A DNA stretch of 64,000 nucleotides, from positions 24,000,986 to 24,064,985 of the forward strand of contig NC_135561.1 in assembly GCF_964340395.1 (NCBI RefSeq), read 5' to 3'. The notes beneath the pieces are model-generated. The model saw only the letters and a list, made by a program, of their open reading frames with translations, had not been told where the DNA came from and did no database searches. Positions 50,107 to 62,954 of the stretch are shown here, piece after piece (position 1 is the stretch's first letter; every line of letters begins with the position of its first letter). A program made the translations under genes and the position numbers. This DNA comes from Glandiceps talaboti (taxonomy: Eukaryota > Hemichordata > Enteropneusta > Spengelidae).

Positions 50107-50672
50107 TGTAACAGCCCCCTGCTTATTGGTTAGTGTAGTGAAAGCTCCCTGCTTATTGTAGTGAAAGCTCCCTGCTTATTGGTTAGTGTAGTGAAAGCTC
50201 CCTGCTTATTGGTTCGCACAGTGAAAGCCCACTGCAAATTGGTTAGTGTAGTGAAAGCTCCCTGCTTATTGGTTCGCACAGTGAAAGCCCACTGCAAATT
50301 GGTTAGTGTAGTGAAAGCTCCCTGCTTATTGGTTCGCACAGTGAAAGCCCACTGCAAATTGGTTCGTGTAGTGAAAGCTCCCTGCTTATTGGTTAGCACA
50401 GTGAAAGCCCACTGCAAATTGGTTCGTGTAATGAAAGCCCTCTGCTCACTAGTTAGTGCAGTGAAAGCCCCCTCCTTATTGGTTCGTGCAGTGAAAGCCC
50501 CCTGTTTATTGGTTAGTGTAGTGAAAGCCCTCTGCTAACTAGTTAGTGCAGTGAAAGCCCCCTGTTCATTGGTTAGTGCAGTGAAAGCCCCTGTTCATTG
50601 GTTAGTGCAGTGAAAGCCCCCTGTTTATTGGTTAGTGTAGTGAAAGCCCTGCTTATTGGTTAGTGTAATGAA
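50107..50672. repeat. 30-bp tandem repeat, about 19 copies, partly dimeric
   Basis: Units contain agtgtagtgaaagctccctg and cttattggtt. In 50160-50420 two variants alternate (agctccctgcttatt and agcccactgcaaatt), giving a 60-bp higher-order unit. As 30 is divisible by three, both strands stay open for about 100 codons. It lies in an intron of the minus-strand gene. Confidence 0.95.
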
Positions 50673-50689
50673 AGGGGGTTTAGGGAGAT

Positions 50690-51860
50690 TAGTAGTCCAC
50701 AGACCTGTCTTGGCATTGCTATCTCAAAAATAGTGCCAATGGCATTGTAGCACAACTGTACAGTTTTTAAAAATGTTTAACCACATGCTGATCCATGCTA
50801 GGTATAGTTGCCTATCCAACCCTAGCCCTGTTGTTATCTTTCCAATATACACGATCTTTTGGCTGTTACTATGGGTGTAGTCATATTGCTAGACATATCT
50901 GCATACATTTTTTGAATGTTTATTCACTTGTCTATTAATCCCTGTTGTTATTGTTGCAATATATGAGGTGTGGTCTTGTTGCTAGGCATATTTCCATACA
51001 CTTGAATATTTTTTTTTTCACTTGTCTAAGAATCCCTGTTATCTTTGTGAAATACATGACCGTTTGGCTGTTGCTATGCGCATGGTCAGGGTTGCTAGGG
51101 ATATTTGTATATATTTTTTGAATGTTTACTCACTTGCCTACCAGATGTTGTTATTTAACTAAAATATACTGCCATTTGGTTGTTGCTAAGGGCATGGTCG
51201 TGGTTGCTAGGGCCAATTGTGTCAAAACGTTTTGAAGAAAATCTGCAGAATAACACTTCTAGAAACATCTCACCAAGTTTCTGTCTCATTCACCAATTAC
51301 TTTTTGAGATGAGTTTTGACCAAAACTCACATATTTACACCTAATTTGCATATCACTGATGAAATCATTATATGCTAATATTTTCTGATCTATATACCAC
51401 CAGGTGCATCCCCATTAAATTTCAGCCCAATCTTCTCAGTAGTTTTGGAATTAAAGCTTTTTGACCAAAAAGACACATTTTTAGCCCTAATTTGCATATC
51501 ACTGATGGGATCATCATGTTGTGAACAATTTTCCCTAAAAATGTTCCCCCGAAATTTCAAACCAATCTGCCTGGTAGTTTGTGAGTTTAATTTTTTTGAC
51601 CAAAAATAACATTTTTTGACCCAATTCACACACCAGTAGTAAGATCATTTTGATTTGAACAATTTTTCAACTAGACACCCACGGTAATACACCTATCAAA
51701 TATCAGGGCAATCAGTCGAGCGGTTTTTGACCTTAAGTTGCTTACACACATCCACACAGACAGATAGACAGACAGATCGACACTTTGCCATGTCTACAGC
51801 ACTACTGCCATGTCTACATCAGTTGTGCTAAAATCCTTAGTGTACCGTGCCAGAGCTTCT
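50690..51860 (-). repeat. Interspersed repeat family A, copy 3 (inverted)
   Basis: In reverse complement it follows copy 1: the outer segment with agttgtgctaaaatccttag, a (GACA)-type run (51755-51775), the ctcaaa-rich body (51260-51720) and tandem monomers (ggctgttgctatg, ttgctaggcatat, cattttttgaatgt) at 50800-51240. It lies in an intron of the minus-strand gene. Confidence 0.75.
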
Positions 51861-51968
51861 TGAGATAGTAACTCCAAGACAAGTCTCTAGGCTAGCAGAG
51901 TAGGGGACATATAGAAACTTTTCCAGGCTACAACATGGCTAGAGAATGTCAAATATGGTGTCAGTATT

Positions 51969-52021
<53 letters not shown>
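51969..52021. repeat. (CAA)n microsatellite
   Basis: About 17 pure CAA units. Confidence 0.97.
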
Positions 52022-52044
52022 AATAACGTATGAATCAATTTTAG

Positions 52045-52335
52045 AATGTGTGTATGCAGGTGTGGTATATTGTTGGTATTTATACGTGCATGCAGGTGTG
52101 GGATATTGTGGGTATTTATACATGTATGCAGGTTAGGGATATTGTGTGTATTTATACGTGTATGCAGGTGTGGGATATTGTGGGTATTTATACGTGTATG
52201 CAGGTGTGGGATATTGTGTGTATTTATACGTGTATGCAGGTGTGGTATATTGTGGGTATTTATATGTGTATGCAGGTGTGGGATATTGTGGGTATTTATA
52301 CGTGTATGCAGGTGTGGTATATTGTGTGTCATACT
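52045..52335. repeat. 36-bp tandem repeat, about 8 copies
   Basis: Units contain gtgtatgcaggtgtgggata and ttgtgggtatttatac. 36 is a multiple of three, so several frames on both strands stay open; none is taken as coding. Confidence 0.95.
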
Positions 52336-52700
52336 CTGCCATAGATGTACTTTCACTGCAAGAAAGAATGACATCCCTTATGAATTCAAAGTAATTGTGT
52401 CTTCACCATTAACATTCAACTAATATTGTCTGTTTACATCATTGTTATCTATGTGTGTACTAAATCAGCTGCTGGAATAAATTCTTTGTTAAGAGAGTCA
52501 GAAATAAGGCAGTATCTGTTAACTGCTAACAGACAACAGTAAATCTAATACAAAGATGAAGACATACTGACATCCAGTACATTCAGAAATAACTGCATGC
52601 AGAGACAAACACTGTAGCTGCTGTAGATAAAGTGACACATTATATCTTCTCTGCAAACCTATATATATATATATATATATATTATACAAATATCAAAACA
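52336..52700. other. Unique intron sequence
   Basis: About 360 bp with a short TA run at 52663-52682. No exon is supported. Confidence 0.3.
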
Positions 52701-52704
52701 GGCA

Positions 52705-52823
52705 ATAGTACAAGTCATTGAGAATGACATGATTGTTTTTTAAGGAATTATCACTACTTTGATCACGCAACAACACCTGTGAACCTAAATCAAACAGACT
52801 TAGATATGTTGTGTCTGCTTGTT
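52705..52823 (+). repeat. Interspersed repeat family B, 5' fragment
   Basis: acaagtcattgagaatgaca to gttgtgtctgcttg, then cut by an inverted family B structure. It lacks the TAGTCCCCGC motif found in other copies. Confidence 0.75.
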
Positions 52824-53670
52824 AGTCCCCGCCGGACGAAGTCCGGGACGGGGACTTATGGATTGGGTTCTGTCCGTCCGCAGCCGTTTCTTGGAGATGC
52901 CTGGACCGATTTCTTTCAAACTTGGTACAGGGGCAACATACAATGGCATACATATGCACGTCAATTTATTTCATGATATGATCCAATATGGCCGCCTAGC
53001 AGCCATTTTGTTTGCAAATTTTCCCTGTCTAAAGCCATAACTCAGACATGTTTGAACAGTTCTCATTCAAAGTTGGTATTAGGACAGTGTTCTATGACAT
53101 ACATGTGCATATCCATTTTCATCGTGATACGATCCAATATGGCTGCCTGGCAGCCATTTTGTTTGCAAATTTTCCATGTCCAAAGCCTTAACTCAGACAT
53201 GTTTGAACAGATCTCATTCAAAGTTGGTATTAGGACAGTGTTCTATGACATACATGTGCATATTCATTGTTGTCAAGATACGATCCAATATGGCCGCCTA
53301 GCAGCCATTTTGTTTGCAAATTTTCCCTGTCTAAAGCCATAACTCAGACAAGTTTGAACAGATCTCATTCAAAGTTGATATTAGGACAGTGTTCTATGAC
53401 ATACATGTGCATATCTATTTTCGTCGTGATACAATCAAATTTGCAAACAAAATGGCTGCTAGGCGGCCATATTGGATCGTATCATGAAACAAATTGACGT
53501 GCATATGTATGCCATTGTATATTGCCCCTGTACCAAGTTTGAAAAAAATCGGTCCAGGCATCTCCAAGAAACGGCTGCCGACGGACGGACGGATGGACAG
53601 ATGGACGCATGGACAGATGGAACCCAATCCATAAGTCCCCGTCCCGGACTTCGTCCGGCGGGCACTAATT
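52824..53670. mobile_element. Foldback form of family B with ~220-bp terminal inverted repeats
   Basis: Begins TTAGTCCCCGCCGGACGAAG and ends with the inverted match CTTCGTCCGGCGGGCACTAA. The arms (about 52824-53040 and 53440-53670) are reverse complements that each contain the hairpin, a GGAC-type run and the ggagatgcctgga phrase. Two or so 151-bp monomers (inverted relative to the other copies) lie between. It is inserted in, or replaces the 3' part of, a family B copy that starts at 52705. Confidence 0.75.
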
Positions 53671-54010
53671 AGAACTGTATTTAAGGGCAAAGGTTTGACT
53701 TTGGATTAAAATTTGAGTGAGAAAGAACAGCTTATAATCTCTTGGAGCTGATCTTGAACAAAATAATGATTCTAAACATCATGACTCAACAGATGAGCTA
53801 ATGTGTCTCTCAACTGAACCTTGTTTATCATTAATGTGAGAACATGAGAATGCATCAACTAAAACAATACAAGCACATGGCAATTATATTATTAAACGTC
53901 TGTATATTTGATTACACACCAGGATATCTATACATCACAATGGTCCTTTTAGACATAATTGTGAATAATGTGATTGAAGACAAAACATGTATATTGTATT
54001 AATTTGCCAT
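53671..54010. other. Unique intron sequence
   Basis: No exon or repeat recognised. Confidence 0.3.
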
Positions 54011-54014
54011 CAAA

Positions 54015-54900
54015 TAGTTGTGAATAGCATCTTTTCCATGACTGTTTGATGTCATAACATTAGTTGTGAACTATGTTTTCAATGAGTATGTTTCATGTTA
54101 TAACATTAAATGTGAACTATGTTTTCAACGAGTATGTTTCATGTCATAACATTAGTTGTGAACTATGTTTTCAACGAGTATCTTTCATTTCATAACATTA
54201 AATGTGAACTATGTTTTCAACAAGTATGTTTCATGTCATAACATTAAATGTGAACTATGTTTTCACGAGTATGTTTCATGTCATAACATTAAATGTGAAC
54301 TGTTTTCAACGAGTATATTTCATGTCATAATATTAGTTGTGAACTATGTTTTCAATGAGTATGTTTCATTTCATAACATTAAATGTGAACTATGTTTTCA
54401 ACGAGTATGTTTCATGTCATAACATTAGTTGTGAACTATGTTTTCATCGAGTATATTTCATGTCATAACATTAAATGTGAACTATGTTTTCAATGAGTAT
54501 GTTTCATTTCATAACATTAAATGTGAACTATGTTTTCAATGAGTATATTTCATGTCATAACATTAGTTGTGAACTATATTTTCAATGAGTATATTTCATG
54601 TCATAACATTAGTTGTGAACTATGTTTTCAATGAGTATATTTCATGTCATAACATTAAATGTGAACTATGTTTTCAACAAGTATGTTTCATGTCATAACA
54701 TTAGTTGTGAACAATGTTTTCAACGAGTATCTTTCATGTCATAACAGTTGTGAACTATGTTTTCAATGAGTATGTTTCATGTCATAACAGTTGTGAACTA
54801 TGTTTTCAATGAGTATGTTTCATGTCATCATATTAGTTGTGAATTTTATGTTTTCCATGACTATTACAAGACTGTGTTTCATGTCATGAAATCAGTTTTG
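54015..54900. repeat. 46-bp tandem repeat, about 19 copies
   Basis: Units contain gaactatgttttcaacgagt, atgtttcatgtcataacatt and aaatgt or agttgt. Edges are degenerate. It lies in an intron of the minus-strand gene. Confidence 0.93.
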
Positions 54901-55178
54901 GATTATGTTTTCAATAACTGCATTTCATGCATGGTTTCTTAAAACTATTCATCAGTTAAAGTGTGACCTTTGGTGAGTAGAGTAGTCACAATTTATCACA
55001 TTGCTCAACATAATACTCACTCACACATACACAGAGAGACTGCAGTATTCACATTATTAAGAGGCTCTAATACTGAGTTACACATAGTAACTAGACACTT
55101 AGGTTTATGTAATGTTCTCAAGTAGAGAAACTTTACATAATGTCAAAATTGTTAAACTGAAAATGTAAGAAAACACAC

Positions 55179-55253
55179 CCTTTATCTGGTTCAATCAGCT
55201 GGTCACCATCATTATTATCCTGACTGTCTGCTTCTACTGTCTGACTGTCCTTG
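55179..55253 (-). CDS. Internal exon, acidic-tail protein (dileucine-type motif)
   Basis: A 75-bp minus-strand exon between the acceptor gtgtctgtag and a gtgtgt donor. It enters and leaves in phase 2. After the split Gly codon it reads KDSQTVEADSQDNNDGDQLI then EPDK. DGDQLI fits the acidic dileucine consensus [D/E]xxxL[L/I]. No stop lies in the frame, and the same frame fits its neighbours. Confidence 0.55.
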
Positions 55254-55369
55254 CTACAGACACACAGAAACAGTCATGAAGTATGAGAATACACATATGA
55301 TTATCAGCTAATGACAGACTAGTAGAAGACACATGCAGTCAAATACCAATGATAGATATGGTGAATGGT

Positions 55370-55905
<536 letters not shown>

Positions 55906-56560
55906 GAGTGATAGATGTGGTGACTGGTAGAACACATGTAGTCAGAGAGAGTGATAGACATGGTGTAACACATGTAGTCAGAGACAGTGATAGACATGGT
56001 GGAACACATGTAGTCAGAGACAGTGATAGACATGGTGTAACACATGTAGTCAGAGACAGTGATAGACATGGTGGAACACATGTAGTCAGAGACAGTGATA
56101 GACATGGTGGAACACATGTAGTCAGAGACAGTGATAGATATGGTGGAACACATGTAGTCAGAGACCGTGATAGACATGGTGTAATTTAACACATGTAGTC
56201 AGAGACAGTGATAGACATGGTGGAACACATGTAGTCAGAGACCGTGATAGATATGGTGTAATTTAACACATGTAGTCAGAGACAGTGATAGACATGGTGG
56301 AACACATGTAGTCAGAGACCGTGATAGATATGGTGTAATTTAACACATGTAGTCAGAGACCGTGATAGATATGGTGTAACACATGTAGTCAGAGACAGTG
56401 ATAGATATGGTGTAACACATGTAGTCAGAGACCGTGATAGACATGGTGGAACACATGTAGTCAGAGACAGTGATAGACATGGTGGAACACATGTAGTCAG
56501 AGACCGTGATAGATATGGTGTAACACGTAGTCAGAGACAGTGATAGACATGGTGACTGGT
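55906..56560. repeat. 36-bp tandem repeat, about 18 copies
   Basis: Units contain catggtggaacacatgtagt and cagagacagtgataga. It is clearly derived from the neighbouring GA-rich minisatellite (shared gtagtcagaga and gtgataga). Confidence 0.93.
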
Positions 56561-56878
56561 AAAATGCAGTCAGAAACAGTGATACATACGATGGTCAAGT
56601 GATGTGTAGCATACACATGTATGGTCAGAGATATGGTGATTGAGGAATTGTTACATTAAATTATTTATATAAATGACACATGGGCATAGTTAGGAGTAAA
56701 AGTTACATAATGCAGTCAGAGATAGTGACAGACAAAGTGAGGGACTGAAGTGTTACACATGCAGTCTATAGTGACAGTGAAACTGGACCATATCTAATAT
56801 ATTTAGTATTTCTAGGCTACTTTTTCACATATATTTAAACTAGATTTATTTAATGTGTGGAAAGGAACATTCACAAAC
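56561..56878. other. Degenerate repeat tail and intron sequence
   Basis: Scattered gtcagagata fragments of the preceding repeat, then plain AT-rich intron up to the next exon. Confidence 0.35.
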
Positions 56879-56944
56879 CCTTTTAACAAACTCTCCTTTT
56901 CATCTTCACCAAGTTCATTACTCTCCTTCTCCTCAGTATGTTCA
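56879..56944 (-). CDS. Internal exon, acidic-tail protein (dileucine motif)
   Basis: A 66-bp minus-strand exon between an acceptor (aaacaacag) and a gtttgt donor, entering and leaving in phase 2. It reads EHTEEKESNELGEDEKESLL followed by K and a split Gly codon. EKESLL is an acidic dileucine motif. An alternative acceptor 12 bp further on (ctgag) would drop four residues without changing the frame. Confidence 0.5.
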
Positions 56945-57054
56945 CTGTTGTTTGATTGGTGGATGGATGGATGGATGGATTGATGGTTGTAAAATAGAAT
57001 TTAAGATAGTACACAAATGAAAAATGATAGTGTAAGTAACATGTCTATGCAGAT

Positions 57055-59098
57055 GGAAACCCAACTAAGTTATAACTATGTGATACAGTGTAAGTAACCC
57101 AACTAAGTTATAACTATGTGATAGTGTAAGTAACCCAACTAAGTTATAACTATGTGATAGTGTGTAAGTAACCCAACTAAGTCATAAATATGTGATAGTG
57201 TAATTAACCTAACTAAGTTATAACTATGTGATAGTGTAAGTAACCCAACTAAGTTATAACTATGTGATACAGTGTAAGTAATTCAACTAAGTTATAACTA
57301 TGTGATACAGTGTAAGTTACCCAACTAAGTCATAAATATGTGATAGTGTAATTAACCTAACTAAGTCATAACTATGTGATACAGTGTAATTAACCCAATT
57401 AAGTCATAAATATGTGATAGTGTAAGTAACCCAACTAAGTTATAACTATGTGATACAGTGTAAGTAACCTAACTAAGTTATAACAATGTGATAGTGTAAG
57501 TAACCCAATTAAGTCATAACTATGTGATAGTGTAATTAACCCAATTAAGTCATAACTATGTGATACAGTGTAAGTAACCTAACTAAGTCATAACTATGTG
57601 ATACAGTGTAAGTAACCCAACTAAGTCATAACTATGTGATACAGTGTAAGTAACCCAACTAAGTCATAAATATGTGATAGTGTAATTAACCCAACTAAGT
57701 TATAACTATGTGATAGTGTGTAAGTAACCCAACTAAGTTATAACTATGTGATACAGTGTAAGTAACCCAACTAAGTCATAACTATGTGATAGTGTAAGTA
57801 ACCCAACTAAGTTATAACTATGTGATAGTGTAAGTAACCCAACTAAGTCATAAATATGTGATAGTGTAAGTAACCCAACTAAGTTATATGTGATACAGTG
57901 TAAGTAACCCAACTAAGTTATAACTATGTGATACAGTGTAAGTAACCCAACTAAGTTATAAATATGTGATACAGTGTAAGTAACCCAACTAAGTCATAAC
58001 TATGTGATACAGTGTAAGTAACCCAACTAAGTCATAAATATGTGATACAGTGTAAGTAACCCAACTAAGTTATAACTATGTGATACAGTGTAAGTAACCC
58101 AACTAAGTCATAACTGTGTGATACAGTGTAAGTAACCCAACTAAGTCATAACTGTGTGATACAGTGTAAGTAACCCAACTAAGTTATAACTATGTGATAC
58201 AGTGTAAGTAACCCAACTAAGTTATAACTATGTGATACAGTGTAAGTAACCCAACTAAGTTATAACTATGTGATACAGTGTAAGTAACCCAACTAAGTTA
58301 TAACTATGTGATACTGTGTAAGTAACCCAACTAAGTTATAACTATGTGATACTGTGTAAGTAACCCAACTAAGTCATAAATATGTGATAGCGTAATTAAC
58401 CCAACTAAGTTATAACTATGTGATACAGCGTAAGTAACCCAACTAAGTTATAAATATGTGATACTGTGTAAGTAACCCAACTAAGTCATAAATATGTGAT
58501 AGTGTAATTAACCCAATTAAGTCATAACTATGTGATACAGTGTAAGTAACCCAACTAAGTTATAACTATGTGATACTGTGTAAGTAACCAAACTAAGTTA
58601 TAACTATGTGATAGAGTGTAAGTAACCCAACTAAGTCATAAATATGTGATAGTGTAATTAACCCAAGTTATAACTATGTGATACAGTGTAAGTAACCCAA
58701 CTAAGTCATAAATATGTGATAGTGTAATTAACCCAATTAAGTCATAACTATGTGATACAGTGTAAGTAACCCAACTAAGTTATAACTATGTGATACTGTG
58801 TAAGTAACTCAACTAAGTTATAACTATGTGATACAGTGTAAGTAACCCAACTAAGTTATAACTATGTGATACAGTGTAAGTAACCCAACTAAGTCATAAA
58901 TATGTGATACAGTGTAAGTAACCCAACTAAGTCATAACTATGTGATACAGTGTAAGTAACCCAACTAAGTCATAAATATGTGACAGTGTAATTAACCCAA
59001 CTAAGTTATAACTATGTGATAGTGTAAGTAATTCAACTAAGTTATAACTATGTGATACAGTGTAAGTAACCAAACTAAGTCATAACTATGTGATACAG
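57055..59098. repeat. 35/38-bp tandem repeat, about 55 copies
   Basis: Units contain taacccaactaagttataac, tatgtgat and agtgtaag. Two length forms alternate, differing by three bases (gatacagtgtaag and gatagtgtaag). Blocks of variants (cataaatatg, gtaattaacc) recur. It fills most of the 3.2-kb intron between exons at 56944 and 60167. Confidence 0.96.
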
Positions 59099-60166
59099 AT
59101 GAATTCAGTTGATATTACATTGTACCTTTAATAACCCCACCTGGGTATACATGTACTAAACACATAAAACAATAAATACTTCTACAGTGAGACATTTCGA
59201 TGCTCTACCTTACTTCAAGTTCAAACCTTAACAAGTCTTCTGCTTTTGAAAACATAGGCCCCAACACAACACATACTGTGTTGTTAATTGATTTCTGAAA
59301 TATGGTCCTAAATTTTCTTGCAAGGTTACCCCTGATATTATTAGTATAGATAACATATTAACAAAAGTTTCAAAGTTATTGAGCAAATCTAAATTTGATT
59401 TTGAAGATGAAGGTCAAGGTCAGCAGTTTTTAAAAATAGTAAGCTCACATATAACAATGTGAGGGTACATACTTGAATGACGTCTCTAGGTATAAAACTT
59501 GGACATTATTGAAAAATTTGCTATTTAACCTTGAAGATGAAGGTCAAGGTCAACGATTAGTACCAAGCTTGAAGGCTATCTTGATAAATATATGTGCAGA
59601 CAAGTGAATAGTGTCTCTAGATACAAAAATTCATAAGTTATGCCATTTACTCTTTGACCTTGATGACGGTGGTTAGGGTGAAAGTATACAAGGAAAATGT
59701 AAACTGTGAGTTATGACAGAAAGACAAAGTTCTCCTATTTGACCTTGAATATATATTGGTTGAGGTCAAAGTCTCATTAGATGTTTACTATTGAATATTT
59801 TGGAGGTAAGAGACAACATATGTATTTTAAGGATAATATTTTGTCATAAAGGTCAAAGTCACAAAATTAAGTGGCCTGCATGCATGCTATAGCGTTTAAC
59901 ATTTGCACCAGGTTTGGTTGGAATTGCATTATGGGTGTCTGAGCTATAGCTGCCCATGGTCATTCCTATAGCCCTCTCCAGGCTGTGCCTCTGTGTGTGT
60001 GTGTGTGTGTGTGTGTGGGGGGGGGGGGGGCTAATAATTCTACAAGTATAGACATTGCATGCTTAGCCTTATATCTTTTTCAAAAGATTCATGTCCTTAG
60101 CTCTTTATATGTCATGAAAACAATTAAACATGAACCTCAAGGCTCGAGATGAATTGAGAACCGTAC
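59099..60166. other. Intron sequence with interspersed repeat of the tcaaggtc type
   Basis: From about 59380 to 59990 the phrase gaagatgaaggtcaaggtca and relatives recur, as at 35130-36350. A (GT)n tract with a G run lies at 59995-60030. No exon is supported. Confidence 0.4.
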
Positions 60167-60295
60167 TCTAGTAATCTGTCACTCTCTTCTGGTTCTGGTT
60201 CCTGCTCCTGCTCTTGTTCAGGTTCAGGCAAGGGTTCTGGCTCATCTGGTTCTTCCGTCATCATTTGATAGGCTACCTCGGCCACATCCTCCTTA
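60167..60295 (-). CDS. Internal exon, acidic-tail protein (Pro/Glu-rich, dileucine motif)
   Basis: A 129-bp minus-strand exon after the acceptor caaactgcag. It reads KEDVAEVAYQMMTEEPDEPE, then a Pro/Glu/Gln stretch, then EESDRLL and a split codon before a gtacgg donor. ESDRLL fits the acidic dileucine consensus and YQMM fits YxxPhi. With this donor the exit phase (2) matches the next exon. A second GT four bases on (ggttctc) would give phase 1, which hits a stop in the next exon, so I prefer the first. Confidence 0.6.
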
Positions 60296-60777
60296 CTGCA
60301 GTTTGCATATAGGTTGGCATAGTAACAGAAATTGAAATTCTAACTTTAACGTTTAGTACAGTACTGAGGATAATTTCTAAGGATCAAGACAAGTATGCTT
60401 CATGAAATTGCCAAAACATCTGTATTCCTAGTGATAATTCCAAATTGATTAATGGCACAAAAGAAGAAACACCAGCTGAGATTGTCGCTTTTATAGTATC
60501 TAAAATGATGAAAGGTACGGCGAGATGAAAACACACTAAATACGACTGGTGAGCAGCCACCGTTGTAACGGACACAATGTCACTGTATGGACAGAAGTTA
60601 ACTCAATGGAGGTTCATAGAGTAATGAGGTATTTTCAATCATGCTCTGTACCCTGTCTGGCCTATGCCTCCTCTGACCTAGTAGTTCATTCAGGATGTAC
60701 TTAATTCACATCACTCATATTTTCTATATACAGAATAAAGAAGGAAACATGTGGAATAAAAGAAAAATTAAACACAC

Positions 60778-60906
60778 CCCTCAGACTCCTCACTTTCCTC
60801 TGGAGGAGGTTTCTCAGTTGAATCTTTGTCAGCATCAATTGAATCCATGGCAACGTCTTCTCCTTTCACTGGAATAAGACCATCTGCTTGCTTTCCATCC
60901 TCCAGA
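60778..60906 (-). CDS. Internal exon, acidic-tail protein
   Basis: A 129-bp minus-strand exon after the acceptor ctgttccccag. It reads LEDGKQADGLIPVKGEDVAM, DSIDADKDSTEKPPPEESEE and SE with a split Gly codon, then a gtgtgt donor. It is in phase 2 on both sides, like the other four, and acidic. Upstream exons of the gene must lie above 60906 or beyond the window; none was found. The family is not recognised. Confidence 0.6.
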
Positions 60907-61039
60907 CTGGGGAACAGAATGGTACCACTAAGCAATATACATGCCTAACTCAAGTATACCTAATGTGTCTATTAAACTCAACTCTTGCTATGTGCCCCAG
61001 CCATAATTAATGTGCACAATGCAACTACTGTTAATCTGT

Positions 61040-61262
61040 TAAACTCAGCTATAGCTGATATACCTAACTCAACTATAGCTGATATACCTAACTCAACTAT
61101 AGCTGATATACCTAACTCAACTATAGCTGATATACCTAACTCAACTATAGCTGATATACCTAACTCAACTATAGCTGATATACCTAACTCAACTATAGCA
61201 AATGTACCTAACTCAACTATAGGGGATGTACCTAACTCAACTATAGCTGATATACCTAACTA
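61040..61262. repeat. 24-bp tandem repeat, left part (about 9 copies)
   Basis: Units contain gatatacctaactcaactat and agct. 24 is a multiple of three, so a frame (NSTIADIP repeats) stays open. The array is split by a family B insertion and resumes at 62306. Confidence 0.95.
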
Positions 61263-61263
61263 A

Positions 61264-62306
61264 ACAAGTAATTGAGAATGACATAGTCCCCGCTATAATT
61301 GGGTTTTAAGGAATTATCACTACTCTGATCACGCAACAACATTTGTGAACCTAAAACAAACAGACTTAGATATGTTGTGTGTGCTTGTTGGACATGGAAT
61401 ATGCCTCCAACAATAAAGGATTGGTTGGGTATGGGGGATCATATCACGATGAAAATGGAGTCTGAGTTATGGCTTTGGACATGGAAAATTCACAAAACAA
61501 AATGGCTGCCAGGCAGCCATATTGGATCGTATCACGACGAAAATGGATATGCACATGTATGTCATAGAACACTGTCCTAATACCAACTTTGAATGAGATC
61601 TGTTTAAGCATGTCTGAGTTATGGCTTTGGACATGGAAAATTCACAAACAAAATGGCTGCCAGGCAGCCATATTGGATCGTATCACGACGAAAATGGATA
61701 TGCACATGTATGTCATAGAACACTGTCCCAATACCAACTTTGAATGAGATCTGTTAAAGCATGTCTGAGTTATGGCTTTGGACATGAAAATTCGCAAACA
61801 AAATGGCTACCAGGCAGCCATATTGGATCGTATCACAATGAAAATGGATATGCACATGTATGTCATAGAACACTGTCCTAATACCAACTTTGAATGAGAT
61901 CTCTTCAAGCATGTCTGAGTTATGGCTTTGGACATAGAAAATTCACAAACAAAATGGCTGCTAGGCGGCCATATTGGATCGTATCATGACAACAATGAAT
62001 ATGCACATGTATGTCATAGAACACTGTCCTAATACCAACTTTGAATGAGATCTGTTAAAGCATGTCTGAGTTATGGCTTTAGACAGGGAAAATTCGCAAA
62101 CAAAATGGTTGCTAGGCGGCCATATTGGATCGTATCATAAAACAAATTGACGTGCATATGTATGCCATAGCATGTTGCCCTTGTACCAAGTTTGAAAAAA
62201 ATCGGTCCAGGCATCTCCAAGAAATGGCTGCCGACGGACGGACGGACGGACGGACGGACAGAACCCAATCCATAAGTCCCCGTTCCGGACTACGTCCGCA
62301 GGGACT
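61264..62306 (+). repeat. Interspersed repeat family B, full copy inserted in the 24-bp array
   Basis: Starts acaagtaattgagaatgaca and TAGTCCCCGC, has about four 151-bp monomers and the GGAC run, and ends with a hairpin and GGGACTAA. The 24-bp minisatellite flanks it on both sides (cctaact before, ctatagctgatatac after), so the insertion is younger than the array. Confidence 0.85.
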
Positions 62307-62880
62307 AACTATAGCTGATATACCTAACTCAACTGTAGCTAATATACCTAACTGAACTTTAGCAAATGTACCTAACTCAACTATAGGGGATGTACCTAAC
62401 TCAACTATAGCTGATATACCTAACTCAACTATAGCTGATATACCTAACTCAACTATAGCAAATGTACCTAACTCAACTATAGCTGATATACCTAACTAAA
62501 CTATAGCTGATATACCTAACTCAACTATAACTAATATACCTAACTGAACTTTAGCAAATGTACCTAACTCAACTATAGGGGATGTACCTAACTCAGCTAT
62601 GGCTAGTGTACCCAAGTCAACTACATCTGATGTGCCTAACTCAACTATAACTTATGTAACTAACTCAACTATAGCTACTATGTATAACTCAGCCATAATT
62701 AATATGCCTAACTCAACTATAGCTACTATGTATAACTCAGCCATAATTAATATGCCTAACTCAACTATAGCTACTATGTATAACTCAGCCATAATTAATA
62801 TGCCTAACTCAACTATAGCTAATATACATAACTAAACTAAAGCTAAAGTATCTATCTCAAGTATAGCTAATGTGCCTTAC
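62306..62880. repeat. 24-bp tandem repeat, right part (about 23 copies)
   Basis: Continuation of the 24-bp array, more diverged to the right. It includes three copies of a 48-bp dimer (agctactatgtataactcag, ccataattaatatgcc) at 62665-62815. Confidence 0.93.
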
Positions 62881-62954
62881 TCACCTCAAATCATTATCCT
62901 TTATCTCAAGTATACCTAATATGCTGAACTCACCTACAATCAATGTATCTATCC

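Noticed and set aside
50130-50538. Overlapping long open frames on both strands
   Set aside because: A 30-bp tandem unit without stops leaves frames open on both strands; it lies in an intron with no coding signal.
51967-52423. Poly-Cys/His-rich frames and Tyr-rich frames
   Set aside because: Arise from (CAA)n and a 36-bp repeat; several frames are open at once.
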